Of a stretch of DNA of 64,000 nucleotides, positions 1-11,395 are shown piece by piece. A program made the position numbers and the translations under genes. Within the stretch, counting starts at the first letter, position 1. Every line of letters starts with the position of its first letter. Under the pieces are notes generated by a model, which saw only the letters and a program-made list of their open reading frames with translations, searched no databases and was not told the origin of the DNA. This DNA is from Protopterus annectens (lineage: Eukaryota; Chordata; Ceratodontiformes; Protopteridae), in NCBI RefSeq assembly GCF_019279795.1, contig NC_056733.1, positions 1,418,533,156 through 1,418,597,155 of the forward strand, written 5' to 3'.

Positions 1-1033
1 TGAGTAGCATTACCCTCAGATTTTGCTTGGTTGTACCTGTTACAGTGATGAATTTGCCATTTGAACCGTGCCTAAAAAAGCCACTATAGGGTTGGCAAGA
101 GCCTTAACCAGTATCCGGAATCCTAAGGGCGACAGGTGCAGGCCATCTCTGGCAAAGCATTGTGGTCTGTTGATCATGTCATCCCAGGCAGATAGATACT
201 GGATCCCCTTAGAATGACACCAAAAGCTTAGCCAATTGTTGAAGTCAATCATTTTGTCCTTGTACTGTGGCATCAGTCTGGGTGATGGCAGGATGCTACT
301 CAGGGCTAGGGCATACCTGCCTGGGCTACAAGATCAGAAAGCTCCTCCATGTCTCTTTTCATGTAGTCCAGGGAGGTACATCTCAGGTCATTCACACCAA
401 AATGGACAATGACAGAGTCATATTTGTACTTGTTGTGGAGTGTCCTGAGTGTGTGTGTTATGCAGCGGATCCTGGCACCCGAAAGGCAGCTGGTAGTAAC
501 TTTGTCCTTGTTTAGCCTGGTGAGTGGAACATCAGTGTGCCTGACTATAGAGTCTCCTATGACTAGAGTGTTGGGTACATTGTTATGCCTTACAGGCTGT
601 GGTTGAGTGGTACACTGAGTTTGTGGGCTATGTGTCATTTCGGTTGTGTTGGGGGGGGGGGTGGAGGTTGCTTGCATTTCTGATTTGGAGATCTCTGTTG
701 CTTGAGCAGATTTTTATTGAAAGCCACCGCCAATGTAGGTGTGTGTTTTGTGTTGCTATGTGTGTGTTTTGGTGGTGTAGGTTTTTAGGGACTATGTGAA
801 GAGTGTGGTGTGGTGCAAGTGTTTACCTTCTCCTCTTGACTGTCTAGTCCAGTCTTGGGTGAAGAGAGCTTTGTTTCCAGTTTGGCTATATAAGTGCATC
901 TCTCACAGGTTGTAGTGCTGGGTGGTAGGAGGAGAGGGTTGTCTGTGTACATGAGGCAACTGCTGCATTGCCCCAAGATGCCCAGATTCATCAGGTAGAC
1001 ATGAGAAAACACCGGGAGCTGACCCTTAGACAT
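1..1033 (-). pseudogene. CR1-type LINE ORF1 (zinc-binding motif plus SGNH esterase), broken, copy CR1-C
   Basis: Minus-strand ORF1 of a CR1 non-LTR retrotransposon. The start at 1,033 matches that of the plus-strand copy at 24,796. The first 80 residues carry two CxxC pairs separated by a MYTDNPLLLP stretch. The SGNH-hydrolase blocks follow: GDSI near 560, GVNDL near 400, and DGLHLSPLG near 130. CR1 ORF1 proteins are known to carry such an esterase, and ORF1 products bind the RNA in the retrotransposition particle. The frame is broken between about 680 and 785, beside a run of ten C on this strand (650-661), and again between 273 and 306. ORF2 would lie beyond the left edge. Confident as a CR1 relative; not functional. 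Confidence 0.85.
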
Positions 1034-1287
1034 GCCTGGATAGGTGCTTATTTATTACGTACTAAAAACTGTTTTCCTCTAGACAAGTGAGGAAAGTTGA
1101 GTGCTGTAGTAATTTGTAGCTTATTTAGTGCGTACAACGAGTTCTGAACAAGTGCTGAGTTCAAAGAAACAGATTTGAGTGCTAAAACTAAAAAACTGGC
1201 TAATTCTAAGGGAAAATTTGAAGAGCAGACTTTATGGCGCTGGGAATAGTTTAACCCCAGCTAAGCGGCGATGCATAAAGTGTGTAT

Positions 1288-1294
1288 GTGTATG

Positions 1295-1349
<55 letters not shown>

Positions 1350-1354
1350 TTTTT
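1288..1354. repeat. TA microsatellite with T-run
   Basis: An alternating TA tract runs directly into about 14 T. It lies inside the 5' UTR of the minus-strand CR1 copy, between ORF1 and the monomer array. Confidence 0.9.
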
Positions 1355-1359
1355 AATAA

Positions 1360-2640
1360 AACAGTAGCAAATGAGCAAACTGATTTAAACAAATCAACCA
1401 ATTAACCAATAAAAACCTAAAAACTGAGCCGCATTCCAGCAGTCTTCTATCAGGCAAGTTCTAACTGCACATTCCTGCCACTAGGGTGCAGAGGAACCTT
1501 CTCCAAAAAAAAGATGGTCTGGATTACTGCTCAAGTTATACAAACAAAGCTAGATTCAGCAGGGCTGAATTTAGTCTGTTCTACAGCAAACAAGGCGTAC
1601 CAATTTCAGAAAGAAACAGTTCAAACAAACAGGCAAAATAAGCCTTTAATCAGAAACTCCCAGCTCAGAAGGGCAGAATCTACCCTCTCTTCCCACAAGA
1701 GTGCAGATCACATCTTCTCAATGTAAAATAACTGGCCCGAAGCCCAAGTGCTTAAACCAGAACTAATACACTTTTATAATAACAGACACTAAGCCTTCAA
1801 TCAGCAACTCCCAACTTAGAAGGATGTAATCTACCTGTCCTGCCACAACAGTGCAGACCACAAACCTTCTTAATGTAAAACAACTGGTCTGAAGCCCAAG
1901 TGCTTCAACCAAAGGCTTAGAATAACAGTTACAATTTAATCAGGCTACTAAGAAGCAGCAATAAATGAAGCAGAACAAATGCAACAAAGTAGAAAGAAAC
2001 ACAAATACAGTAAAAGCAGATGAATAAAGTGCATTTTTTATATAACAATATAAAACGTGCAAACCGATTTAAACAAATTACCCAATTAACCTGTAAAAAT
2101 CTCAAGACTGAGCCCTGTTCCAGTAGTCTTCAATCAGACAAGTTCTAACTGCACACTCTTGCCACTAGGGTGCAGGGGAACCTTCTTCAAAAAAGATGGC
2201 CTGGATTAGTGCTCAAGTTATACAAACAAAGTTAGATTCAGCATGCCTGAATCTAGTCTATGCTAGAGCAAACAAGATGCACCAATATCAGAAAGAAACA
2301 GTTCAAATAAGCAGGCACAATAATCCTTTAACCAGAAATTCCCAGCTCAGAAGGGCAGAATCTAGCCTCTTCTCCCACAACAGTGCAGACCACAAACCTT
2401 TTTAATGTAAAATAACTGTCCTGAAGCCCAAGTGCTTAAATCAGAACTAATACACTTTTAGAATAACAGACAATGAGCCTTCAATCAGCAATTCCCAACT
2501 TAGAAGGATGTAAGCTACCTGCCCTGCCACAACAGTGCAGACCACTAACCTTCTTAATGTAAAACAACAGGTCTGAAGCCCAAGTGCTTAAACCAAAAGG
2601 CTTAGAATAACAGTTACAATTTAATCAGGCTACTACCATG
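1360..2640 (-). repeat. Tandem monomers of CR1-C 5' UTR (about 682 bp period)
   Basis: Two head-to-tail units: the segment beginning GATGGTCTGGATTACTGC at 1,513 recurs as GATGGCCTGGATTAGTGC at 2,195. Each unit holds nested shorter repeats built around a GAAGCCCAAGTGCTTAAACC core. The same sequence, reverse-complemented, lies just upstream of ORF1 of the plus-strand CR1 at 23,570-24,480. It is therefore part of the element, in the position of a 5' UTR/promoter array. No gene is seen here. Confidence 0.75.
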
Positions 2641-2699
2641 CAGTAATAAATGCAGCAGAATAAATACAATTGAGTACTTTTAATTAGAGGAAAAAGTAA

Positions 2700-3500
2700 C
2701 ATAAAGTGCATTTTTTTTAGTGAAGTGCAAGGAGAGAGGAAGGAGGAGCACAATAAAATTTCAAGTTTAAGAACCTAAGTGGGTTGGCCTTCTCAAATGC
2801 TCTCTCTGTATTAAGTAGAGTGAACATCAGACTGGGTGGGGGGGGGGGGTGTCCCAGATCAAATTTACAGTAGGAGCGGGCAACTGCAAAGCCACCAACT
2901 ACAACAACACTACAAGAATAGGGAAGGAGGGGAAAGGAAAAAAAAACAGTTTCATAAAACAATGCCAGAAAATATATAAAATAATTCAGTCAGGCAAAAT
3001 TAAGACAATGCAGGACTCTGAAAGGTTAAAATGCCAAGAAATATACTTTTCAATCAGCAATATATTTCCAGATTGTCTGAGAATCACACTTCAGCCAGAA
3101 CACTAGGAGTTTCCAACAGTGTATGCAAGAATTTACAAACAGAAACTATTTTTAAATCAGCAAGCCTTGAAGCAATCAGATAATACAAAAGCTGTTAGAC
3201 CAGTTTTATAAACTCCACCACAGGAATAGGGGGGAAGCAGTTTCAGGACAGATGAGAAACATAAAACAATGCCAGAAAATACATAAAATAATTTCAGTCA
3301 GGCAAAAAAATAATTCAGTCAGGCAAAAGTAAGACAATGCAGAACTCTGAAAGGTTAAAATGCCAAAAAATGTACTTATCAATCAGCGATATATTTCCAT
3401 ATAGTTTGAGAATCACACTTCAGCTAGAACACCAGGAGTTTCCATTTCCGGATTGTTTGAGAATCACACTTCAGCTAGAACACCAGGAGTTTCCAACAGT
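2700..3500 (-). repeat. Distal CR1-C 5' region plus a 305-bp tandem repeat
   Basis: 2,760-2,950 matches 23,300-23,480 in reverse complement (shared TTGGCCTTCTCAAATG and GGCTTTGCAGT stretches), so the CR1 5' region reaches at least here. Beyond it, 2,958-3,120 and 3,263-3,480 are direct repeats of each other (CATAAAACAATGCCAGAAAA at both starts), and a further 50-bp piece is repeated around 3,420-3,500. Whether this outer tandem belongs to CR1 or is separate satellite-like DNA is unclear. A run of about ten G lies near 2,840. Confidence 0.5.
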
Positions 3501-3587
3501 GTATGCACACTGAAGGAGCTGCAGGCATTTCTGACAAGTACTGGTTGTGTACTACATGTGACAATTCCCGTATTCTCCATATGTCTG

Positions 3588-4260
3588 GACTATGGGGTAG
3601 GGTTGCAAGACGGAAGCCTTTTCTTACACAGAAAAACATTCAGGCCTGGCTAAAATTTGAAAAACAATACATCAAGTCTCCCAAAAGCATGTGGGAAAAT
3701 GTATTATGGTCTGATGAGACCAAGGCTGAACATTTTGGCCACAATTCCAAAAGGTACATTTGGCACAAAAACAACACTTTGCATAACTGAAAGAACACCA
3801 ACCCCATGGTGGTGGCAGTATCATGCTTTGGAGTGGCTTTTCTTCAGCTGGAACTGGGGCTTTAGTCAAGGTGGAGGGAATTATGAACAGTTCCAAATAT
3901 CAGTCACTTTTGACCCAAAACCTTCAGGTGTCTGCTAGAAAGCTGAAGATGCAGAGGAATTTCACCTTTCAACACGACAATGACCCCAAGCATACATCCA
4001 AATCAACAAAAGAATGGCTTCACCAGTAGAAAATTAAAGTTTTGGAATGGACCAGACAGAGCCCAGACCTATATCCAACAGAAAATCTGTGGAGTGACCT
4101 GAAGAGGGCTGTGCACAAGAGATGCCCTCGCAATCTGAGCGCTTTTGCAAGGAAGAGGGGGCAAATATTGCCAAGTCAAGACGTGCCATGCTGATAGACT
4201 CCTACCGAAGAAGACTGAGTGTTGCAATTAAATCAAAAGGTGATTCAACAAAGTATTAGT
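3588..4260 (+). pseudogene. Tc1/mariner-family (Tc1) transposase, 5'-truncated and frameshifted
   Basis: C-terminal two thirds of a Tc1 DDE transposase, the enzyme that cuts and pastes the element at TA sites. Visible family motifs are GRVARRKPFLTQKNIQA, LWSDETK (first catalytic Asp), FSSAGTGALVKVEGIMNSS, FQHDNDPKHTSK (second Asp) and a [11 protein letters not shown] block (catalytic Glu region). It ends in a DSTKY-stop context at 4,260. The reading frame changes several times (near 3,785, 3,820 and 4,030), and the N-terminal paired-like DNA-binding domain is missing. The left part is joined directly to the repeat that ends near 3,510. Confident family call; dead copy. Confidence 0.9.
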
Positions 4261-4424
4261 TTAAGGGTGTGCACCCTTGTACAACCAGCTTATTGTACGT
4301 TTTTTATACTTTTTCCCCTAACACGTTTGTTTTTCAATTGAATTGTACAGGTTATAGGTGACAAAGGTGGGAAAAGTTTTGAAATTATTTATTGTAGTCT
4401 CATTTTTTTATATCACAAAACCTG

Positions 4425-4468
4425 GCATTTTAACAGGGGTGTGTACACTTTTTATATCCACTGTATAT
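4425..4468 (-). repeat. Right terminal inverted repeat of the Tc1 element
   Basis: Ends in a GTGTACACTTTTTATATCCACTGTA-type terminus about 165 bp after the transposase stop. Read inward from the end it starts TACAGTGGATATAAAAAGTG, the usual form of a vertebrate Tc1 inverted repeat, and it is followed by TA. The partner at the left end is lost. Confidence 0.75.
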
Positions 4469-4839
4469 ATTTCTATGTGGTCTACTGCAGTTGGTCGAAA
4501 TTCTTGTTGGCAGACACATGTATAATCGCCCACATTTAGTCAAAGATGATCGATAGGTGTGGAGGAATATTACCTTTCCACAGGGATTGTGTACTCTTGG
4601 GAGTATGTATATATAAAACAAGGTGTTGGGAGTGTACAAGGGAGTTTGCCCCCTGCAAAAAAAAACAATATTATTTTCTTGATTATTTGTTGGAAATTGC
4701 ATGTGACAAAGTTCTTTCTTGGCGCATGCTTGGCAGAGCGCCAACTTTGAGATTCTTGATCTTTTGTGGTTGATATTTTGCCTGTCTGCATTTGGGTCTG
4801 TTGATGCAAGTTAGTAGACTTTTATATATATGTATATAT

Positions 4840-4886
<47 letters not shown>

Positions 4887-4930
4887 CACCCACACTCTCA
4901 CACGTATGCACAAACATATTTATTTTGTAT
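4469..4930. other. Unassigned spacer with GT microsatellite (4,840-4,882)
   Basis: No gene or recognisable element. A GT tract at 4,840-4,882 is flanked by TATA-rich sequence. Short frames here are low complexity. Confidence 0.6.
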
Positions 4931-5139
4931 GACATGATGCCTTCACTGGAATTTCAAACAAATTTGAGAACAGCTTACAAAATCTTCTCCGAGCAGCATG
5001 TGTGAACAATCTGTTATATGAATGTCAGTGATTGGGAAGCAAGAAAGGAATTAACAAAAGAATAAAAGGCTGGAAGAAAATCCAATGACTGGCTAAAAAG
5101 GGCCTCAGCTAAGATGCCTATGTAGAATTCCCCCATTTC

Positions 5140-5145
<6 letters not shown>
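4930..5145. repeat. Left member of a direct repeat flanking ERV-1
   Basis: About 215 bp matching 8,640-8,850 in the same orientation (shared TCAAACAAATTTGAGA, CTTACAAAATCTTCTC/TTTACAAAATCTTCTC and ATGAATGTCAGTG stretches). The pair brackets retroviral pol and env, so it may be what is left of the LTRs. No TG...CA ends, primer-binding site or polyA signal could be fixed, so LTR identity is an inference. Confidence 0.5.
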
Positions 5146-5268
<123 letters not shown>

Positions 5269-5414
5269 CAAAGAATAATTATAAATATAAACCAGTATTT
5301 ACACTGATTGGAATTAATTCCTCTAAAATGCAAATGCAAACTATCTATAAGACTCTGCAGCAGCCCTTAGAACTGTCAGCCTGCCACTAGGATAGAATTA
5401 GCAAAATAAAAGAA

Positions 5415-7240
5415 GGGTAGTCTCCCAGGGGAATCCTCAGCAGAAAGAGCTGAACTAGAAGCAGTCAAGCAAGCTTTGTTATTACCCACACCTGTAAACA
5501 TCTATACAGGTAGTATGTAATCTGAGTTCTAACATCATCCCCTCCCATTTGGACAAGGAGAGGTTTCATTACAGCTGACGGCAAGCCAATCAGTCACCGA
5601 GAAGTGTTAACAGAAACCTGGGACCTGATAAAAGATGATAATCCTTCTACAGTAAGCATCAATAAGTTCAAAGCACATACCAAAAATGAAGTGCATAGTT
5701 ACTCTAATAAAACAGTAGACCAGCTAGCAAAAGAAGGGGTTCTCGATGATAAGCAAACATATCCAATACAAAATGTTCCTCAATACCAGGCATGGGAAGT
5801 AAGTATCATAGAAGAAAAACAAACAAGGGAATGGTGCCAAATACAAATGGATTTACCTATAAATCGTTTAAAATTACATTACACAGTTTACCTTTGTAAA
5901 GACCAGTGAACAGCCATTAAGTGGAAGACAAGGTAGGTAAAATCATTCAGATTCAGTGTGATTGGATCATCATAACACCTACTGTGTTTGGATTAAGTAT
6001 TGTGAGGACAAATGAAATGAAGCCATTATGGGATCCAGAATTTGAACATGGTGTTCATATGACCTTAAATACGAAAACAGTTAGAGGACAGCTAAGCATT
6101 ACCCAGACAAAATAGAGGAATTTGAAATCATACAAGGGAATGAATGGACATAGGTTGTGTTCCCAGAACCTTTGTCAGCATCAGAATAGTTCAAAAAAGT
6201 TCCTCTAAATACAGTAAAAACAACTGAGCCTAAGAAAGGTAAAATGTTGCTAACTTACTATCACAATTTCCTAGGGCATCCAGGAAGAGAAAGACTACAA
6301 CAGATTGTTAATTCTAGATTCAAATGGGAAGGTATGACAGCAGACCTTCAAAGTCACATAGATAGATGTGTCTCTTGTGGAATGCACAATGTAGGGAAAT
6401 GTAACAGGAGGAACAATATAGACTCCTACAAGCATTGGTACCCTGGGAAAGGGTATAAGTGGATTTTGTAGGACCTCTTCCAACCACACCAGGGGGATTC
6501 CATTTTTTACTTACCCTAACAGATGAGTATACTCATCCAACAAATAAAGGAAGATCCCAACTCAGTAGTCAGAATAATGAGTCAAAGGATCATTCCAACA
6601 TGGGAAGTACCCCCAGAAATCAAGGGACTCCCTTTACTGGGAAGGTAACAAAAATATGCCAAATTTCAGGAATTAAGCAACATTTTCATCATCCTCAGTG
6701 TTTTGGGAGAGTTAAAAGAGCTAACAGAACTCTGAAAGAAAGATTAAAGAAAATGATTACTGAGTATGTGAAACATTGGGAAAAACATTTACCTAGCATT
6801 TTGATTAAGATGTGAAATTCTCCTCAAGGATGTGGATTAACTCCACACAAATTAATTACAAGTTCACCTATGAATTTACATGGAGGAGAAATCCCTTATG
6901 GGATACCATTAGAAGAAACCAAATTGTGGGACCAGCTCCAACACCAAATAAGTTGGGCAAAAGGGAGAGTCTGGGAAGCTGGACAAGCCTACAGTCTAGA
7001 ACTCCATAATATATAATGAGAATTGGGAAAAGAGAAAGGTACAATTGGAACAAGGAGATCTTGTAATAGTCTGCCAGTTTGGAAACACAAGCAAATGGGA
7101 CTCAAAATGGTTTGAGTCCTATGTTATTACCAAAGTGGGTCTAGTAGCTACAAGTCCAGCCATATAATAACCAACCACCAAAAATGGTTGGATTCATAAA
7201 CATCATGTTAAAAGATTAAAATTGAGGGGCGAAAATTAAT
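5415..7240 (+). pseudogene. ERV-1 pol remnant: RNase H end and integrase
   Basis: Retroviral polymerase remnant, class I (gammaretrovirus-like). It starts inside RNase H: AELEAVKQALLLP at about 5,440, with the following catalytic Asp of the TDS block read as Gly, then an NKTVDQLAKEG helix at about 5,710. The integrase zinc domain lies at 6,255-6,400 (HNFLGHPGRERL, then CVSCGMHN). The catalytic core opens with DFVGPLPTTPGG at 6,460 and continues in broken frames to about 6,815 (a GTPFTGK block, then an RANRTLKERLKKM helix). Frames switch at least five times and stops are frequent. Reverse transcriptase, protease and gag are absent. The codon mix and motifs resemble those of ERV-2 further right. 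Confidence 0.85.
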
Positions 7241-7319
7241 TCAGTTATGAATGTAATAACTGATACCAATAAATATTGGGATAAACAGACACAGTATCAG
7301 ATAAAACTAGTAGTAATGT

Positions 7320-8580
7320 GATTATCTTACAGATAATTTTGAGAAGAAAAAAACAGGAACCATGAAAATCCTGATATCAGCTGCAATTCTGATAAACTTT
7401 TATTCCCCAACACAAGAAAAAGTAAATTTCAACATTTTCACCAAATCACTGCAACTGTACTCAGAAACTTTTAATACCAAACAATGTTAGATATGTGCTG
7501 AAATTCCACAGGATGAGAAAATCGGAATTCCATTATGACATATTCCATTTACGCCTTTAGAAATGTTAAATCTCACAGAACAAGAGTGGGTCAAGAGAAA
7601 TTACTCATTTCAAAAATAGAAACTGAACACCCTTTTTAAAGACACGTATACACAAATGTGACTGCTATTTGTTTACAAGGAGAAGGAAAGAATGATCACC
7701 AACTTATTGGGAAAAGTACTTGTAGCATAATCTATGCTACCGCAAATACCACTGAAGAATGTTATGAACATTTTAGTAATGAAACTTGCAGGACATTTAA
7801 AAGAAATAGAGCTTAACAATGAATTAAATGAATGATTCCAGTTCAGGCAGGTATATATTACGTACATGGGAAGAAAGCATACAAATGTTTCCCTGAGGAC
7901 TGAAGTGGATTGTGTTATTTAGGACATGTAATTGCATCTATTAGACACACTTCAACATTCCCTAATTAAAATATTAGAAATGACAGATTAAGAAGACATA
8001 TTGACATAGCAAAAATAAAAGTAGGAGATGGCATCCTAGCAGAAGCATCACTCTTTTCATTCGATGGAGTAGGGAAAGCAATTTGGGAAATTATAAAGTT
8101 GGTAGTACTATTAGAGGAATTAAGCAATGCTATGTTTGAGACAATAAAGTTACTGTAAAATTGACTGCCATGAGAACTGTGGCTCTAGAGAACTGCATGG
8201 CATTAGATTTTGCTCCTGCTAGTAAAGGTGGTATTTATGCATTAGTAGGAGAGGAATGTTGTACTTACATTCCTGATAATGAACTTGAAATTAGGAGACA
8301 CCGAGGAAATTGCTCAAAAGGTACAAATAGAAAAACAAACATGGTTCTCTTGGCTGAGTGGTTCTATCAATGTCTGGGGAGGAAAAATAATGCAGCTTAT
8401 ACTGGTTACAGTTGGCCTTTTTGGTTGTGTAAGCCCAATAGTTATTGCCATTAAATGTGGAACTGAGTGTGTGAAATGCCAAGCACTGCAGATTTTGACA
8501 GTGGACCACATGCATCAGGTCCAAGATATTGCACTATTTACGAAGTACATTGAGCCAATGAAGCTTGAATATTGATGATA
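7320..8580 (+). pseudogene. ERV-1 env remnant (surface and transmembrane subunits)
   Basis: Broken envelope gene downstream of pol. A surface-subunit block equivalent to CYFICGRKAYKWL of ERV-2 is recognisable near 7,850 with stops. The transmembrane part at 8,161-8,454 keeps the ALDF...KGG region followed by GEECC. The first Cys of the usual CX6CC motif is Tyr here, and the frame then shifts. A hydrophobic stretch (LILVTVGLFGCVSPIVIAI) near 8,400 would be the membrane anchor. Envelope glycoproteins mediate entry; this one cannot be made, because stops interrupt the surface subunit and a frameshift separates the ectodomain from the anchor. Confidence 0.8.
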
Positions 8581-8639
8581 TCCCCCTGAATAAAACAACA
8601 AACATGAGTCTTCATGTCTGTTCAGGGGGAACCATCATA

Positions 8640-8850
8640 GCATTGGAATCTCAAACAAATTTGAGACATCAGTTTACAAAATCTTCTCTAAGCAGCATGC
8701 GTGAACGATCTTTTATGAATGTCAGTGGCTGGAAGGCATGACAGGAAATAAAAAAATAAAAAGCTGCAAGAAAATGCAATGCCTGGCTAAAAAATGCCTC
8801 AGCTTCTTGAATTATCTGAAATGTAACCGCTAGTATAACTCCAGTTCTCC
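8640..8850. repeat. Right member of the direct repeat flanking ERV-1
   Basis: Pairs with 4,930-5,145 (same orientation, roughly 80% alike by eye). It begins about 60 bp after the env remnant. A candidate decayed 3' LTR; ends not resolvable. Confidence 0.5.
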
Positions 8851-9470
8851 TACAGGTGTTCACCAGTGTTCAGTCAGTAGTCCCAGACATGATAGGAGTC
8901 ACTGTTCTGCCTCTGAATTCCAAAGGTGTCATCACCTGGAAGGACCCTCCTCTTTTCCTAATCTTGATGTTAGTGGAAAGGTCTTAATCAGTGGAAGGGG
9001 TGTGTCTATCGTCATTTTTCCTTGCTACAACACTGAAGCTGGAGTACCATATCTCTCCAGGATGATCTGAAGACACCCCTGAAGGCTAGAGGGTAGGAGC
9101 CTGGACTGCCAGAACACTCCTGGAATACCTGGAGTGATGATATATAACTAAATGCATCAGGACACTTCACTCAACAGTCTCAAACATGCTGAATGACTAG
9201 TGAACAGAACTGTTAGAAGGATGAAGGTGATCCATTTCATACCCTAGGTAACATAAGTCTATTAAAGGTTGCTCTCCCAATACTCACTTGCACCTCATAT
9301 GCAACACACAAGATACAATGCTTGATAAAAGCATAAACCCTAAACCAGGTTATTTTAACAATGATATCCTACAGAGATGTGTCTCTGAATCATGCAGAAA
9401 AAGCACCTACCACCTCATGGAGTAAGTGCAAACAGTACCAGAAAAGGACTGGTTAGAAAATGATAATGGC
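8851..9470. other. Unassigned, probably decayed DIRS 3' region
   Basis: No intact frame. It lies where the C-terminal recombinase and terminal repeat of the DIRS remnant at 9,470-11,115 would be, but I could not align it to the terminal repeats of the better copies. Confidence 0.3.
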
Positions 9471-11115
9471 TAATGCAGTTCCCTAGCAAAGCAAACAAGG
9501 TCAGAGTCCAATCCTGCTTTCTTTTGGCAAAAGTGACAAGTAGATGCCAAGTTTTCATATCTGCAGCCTTCCCAGCCAAACAATGTTTGGGAGCTCTTAA
9601 ACCATCCAGTCTGCTGAACAGAACAACAAAGGATCACTTTAAAGAAAAGTCAAAGAGCATCTTAGACAGGAACAGAAGATTAGTGTGCAAGGTAACACAG
9701 TCATTGAGAAAAAATGTAAATTGTTCCTACAGAATTTGCTCTTCAAAGGCTCTCCTGGCTAAAATTACAGCTCCAAACACGCACCTTCAGAGAAATTCCT
9801 TAAACCAGAAGGAAACTTTAAAAGAGGGTAACATTAGTCTTTCCAAGACAAAGTTCAGGCCTCTGCAAGGGGAAGTGGGTGGGCAAAGATGAGGAATACA
9901 TCTAAGAAAGATACTCACTAGATCAAACTAGTTTGCTTATGCCTTGTTGGCCAAAGGATCAGGGAATGCTGAAATAGGAAAGAGATGAACCCTGATGATA
10001 GAATAATTAAATCCAGCACTGGAGAGAGAGGCAGAAAAGCAAGTAGTCTGGGATGAAGGCAACTTTACAAATGATTAAGGCATTTATATGGGACCTACAA
10101 GGAAAAAAAATTCCTCTATTTAGGCTAGTCTGTTCATTAGTTTCCTAGCAATTAGGAGGATCAAAGAAACTTCACATGACACGTCATATGTAATACTGCT
10201 CTGACTCCAGGAACCAGAAATGCAGTTTCAACACTGCAAAGTTGGGATGCAGCACTTTTATGTCTGGTTAATGACTATGATTTCAGGAACAAAGGAGGAA
10301 ACCCTGGGGAAGGTTAACATACCACCAGCACTCCCAGTCTTTCTACACTTCAGGGAGAGGGGAAATCTATTCCTGTAGATTGTCCAAATGTTACTCCCAC
10401 AGGATATCAGAGGTCAGTGATAGGCCATCACACTGAGCTTGGCAAAATGCACTGATAGTGGGGCAGCCAATAACTCCAGAACCTGGAGAAATGGCAGGGT
10501 CACTATGGCGCTAAGACAAGCCAGAGAACAGAAGGTAATAATCAAGTCTGATAACCTGTCTGAGGATATAAACACATGACTTACTGTCACATACACATCA
10601 ATCCCAGAAGCATCACTGTCTGCAGTGGGGTGAAATAAGACCTAACCATAGCAGGTCAAATAACTGTAGGGTTAGATTCTGTGACATACAAACTGCTTTG
10701 AAGACTGAGCCAGCAAAAGCTGCACTTGTAGAGAGGGGATCATGTGGACCTTCTAGTTACAAAGAACAGCTACTATAATGCTTAAGCACTTAGTAAAGAT
10801 ATGTGGTGCACAGCAAAACAAAATGCTATGGTTTTGAAATGTTATTTCTGTCCCACCAGGATAAAATGGACGAACCTGTGAAAGGCTTTATGATCAAAAA
10901 GTACAAGCATGTGTCATCCATATCAAGGATACAAAAACCAATCATTTTGTACAAGATGGGAGCAACAGAGACTGGAGAGTCAACATTTTGAAGGGCTGGT
11001 ATTAGATGAAATGAATCACAATGTTTTAGATCTAACACAGAGCAGAAACCTCCAATTTTTGATTTTTTGAGGCCAAAAGGAAACAATCTTTTGACTTCCT
11101 GACTGAGGACCAGCT
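9470..11115 (-). pseudogene. Degenerate DIRS-like retrotransposon (RT and tyrosine recombinase), copy DIRS-D
   Basis: Minus-strand remnant. At 10,826-11,115 the order of RT motifs is visible: a FCSVLDLKH block, then SVAPILYK and GFCILDMDD, the counterparts of PILDLSTLN and WLVTLDLKEAY in copy A1. Between 10,600 and 10,826 shifted frames recall KCLxxIVAVL and SSKQxVCH, but the YLDD active site is gone. 10,414-10,596 matches the thumb/RNase H linker (DRLSDLI...LELLAAPLSVHFAKL). Near 9,850 GLNFVLERLMLPSF matches the recombinase block DLNFVLEKLTLPPFEP of A1, followed by an ARRxxEExxL counterpart of the first catalytic Arg region. Much older than copies A1 and A2. The right end is cut by the repeat at 11,120. 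Confidence 0.7.
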
Positions 11116-11119
11116 CAGT

Positions 11120-11395
11120 CACATACATCATCTTACCCTGCCACGGCACCCCCCTCCCCCAGGAGATTGACTAATCACCCATCCAGCTGATCCCTCTCAG
11201 TTTCCAGCCCTTTACCTAGTTAAGCACAAAACTATCTGGCCCTCTTTTGCACCTACTTCATCACCTGAACATGATGACAGGAAGAATCTGAATAGAAGAG
11301 CCCTTACTAACTTCTAGACCCAGGAGGAGGCTTGACAGTAAAGAACCCAGACTGGAACAAAATAGAACCATGCTCTGAGACCAGGGGCAAAAAGA
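11120..11395. repeat. Unnamed dispersed repeat R1, copy 1
   Basis: Shares CATCATCTTACCCTGCC, CAGTTTCCAGCCCTTTA, GGAAGAATCTGAA and GGCTTGACAGTAAAGAAC with copies at 12,465-12,620 and 14,275-14,550, all in the same orientation. No family recognised. Confidence 0.65.

Noticed and set aside
1360-2640. CRISPR array
   Set aside because: Repeats are hundreds of bases long with no unique spacers, and the genome is a vertebrate.
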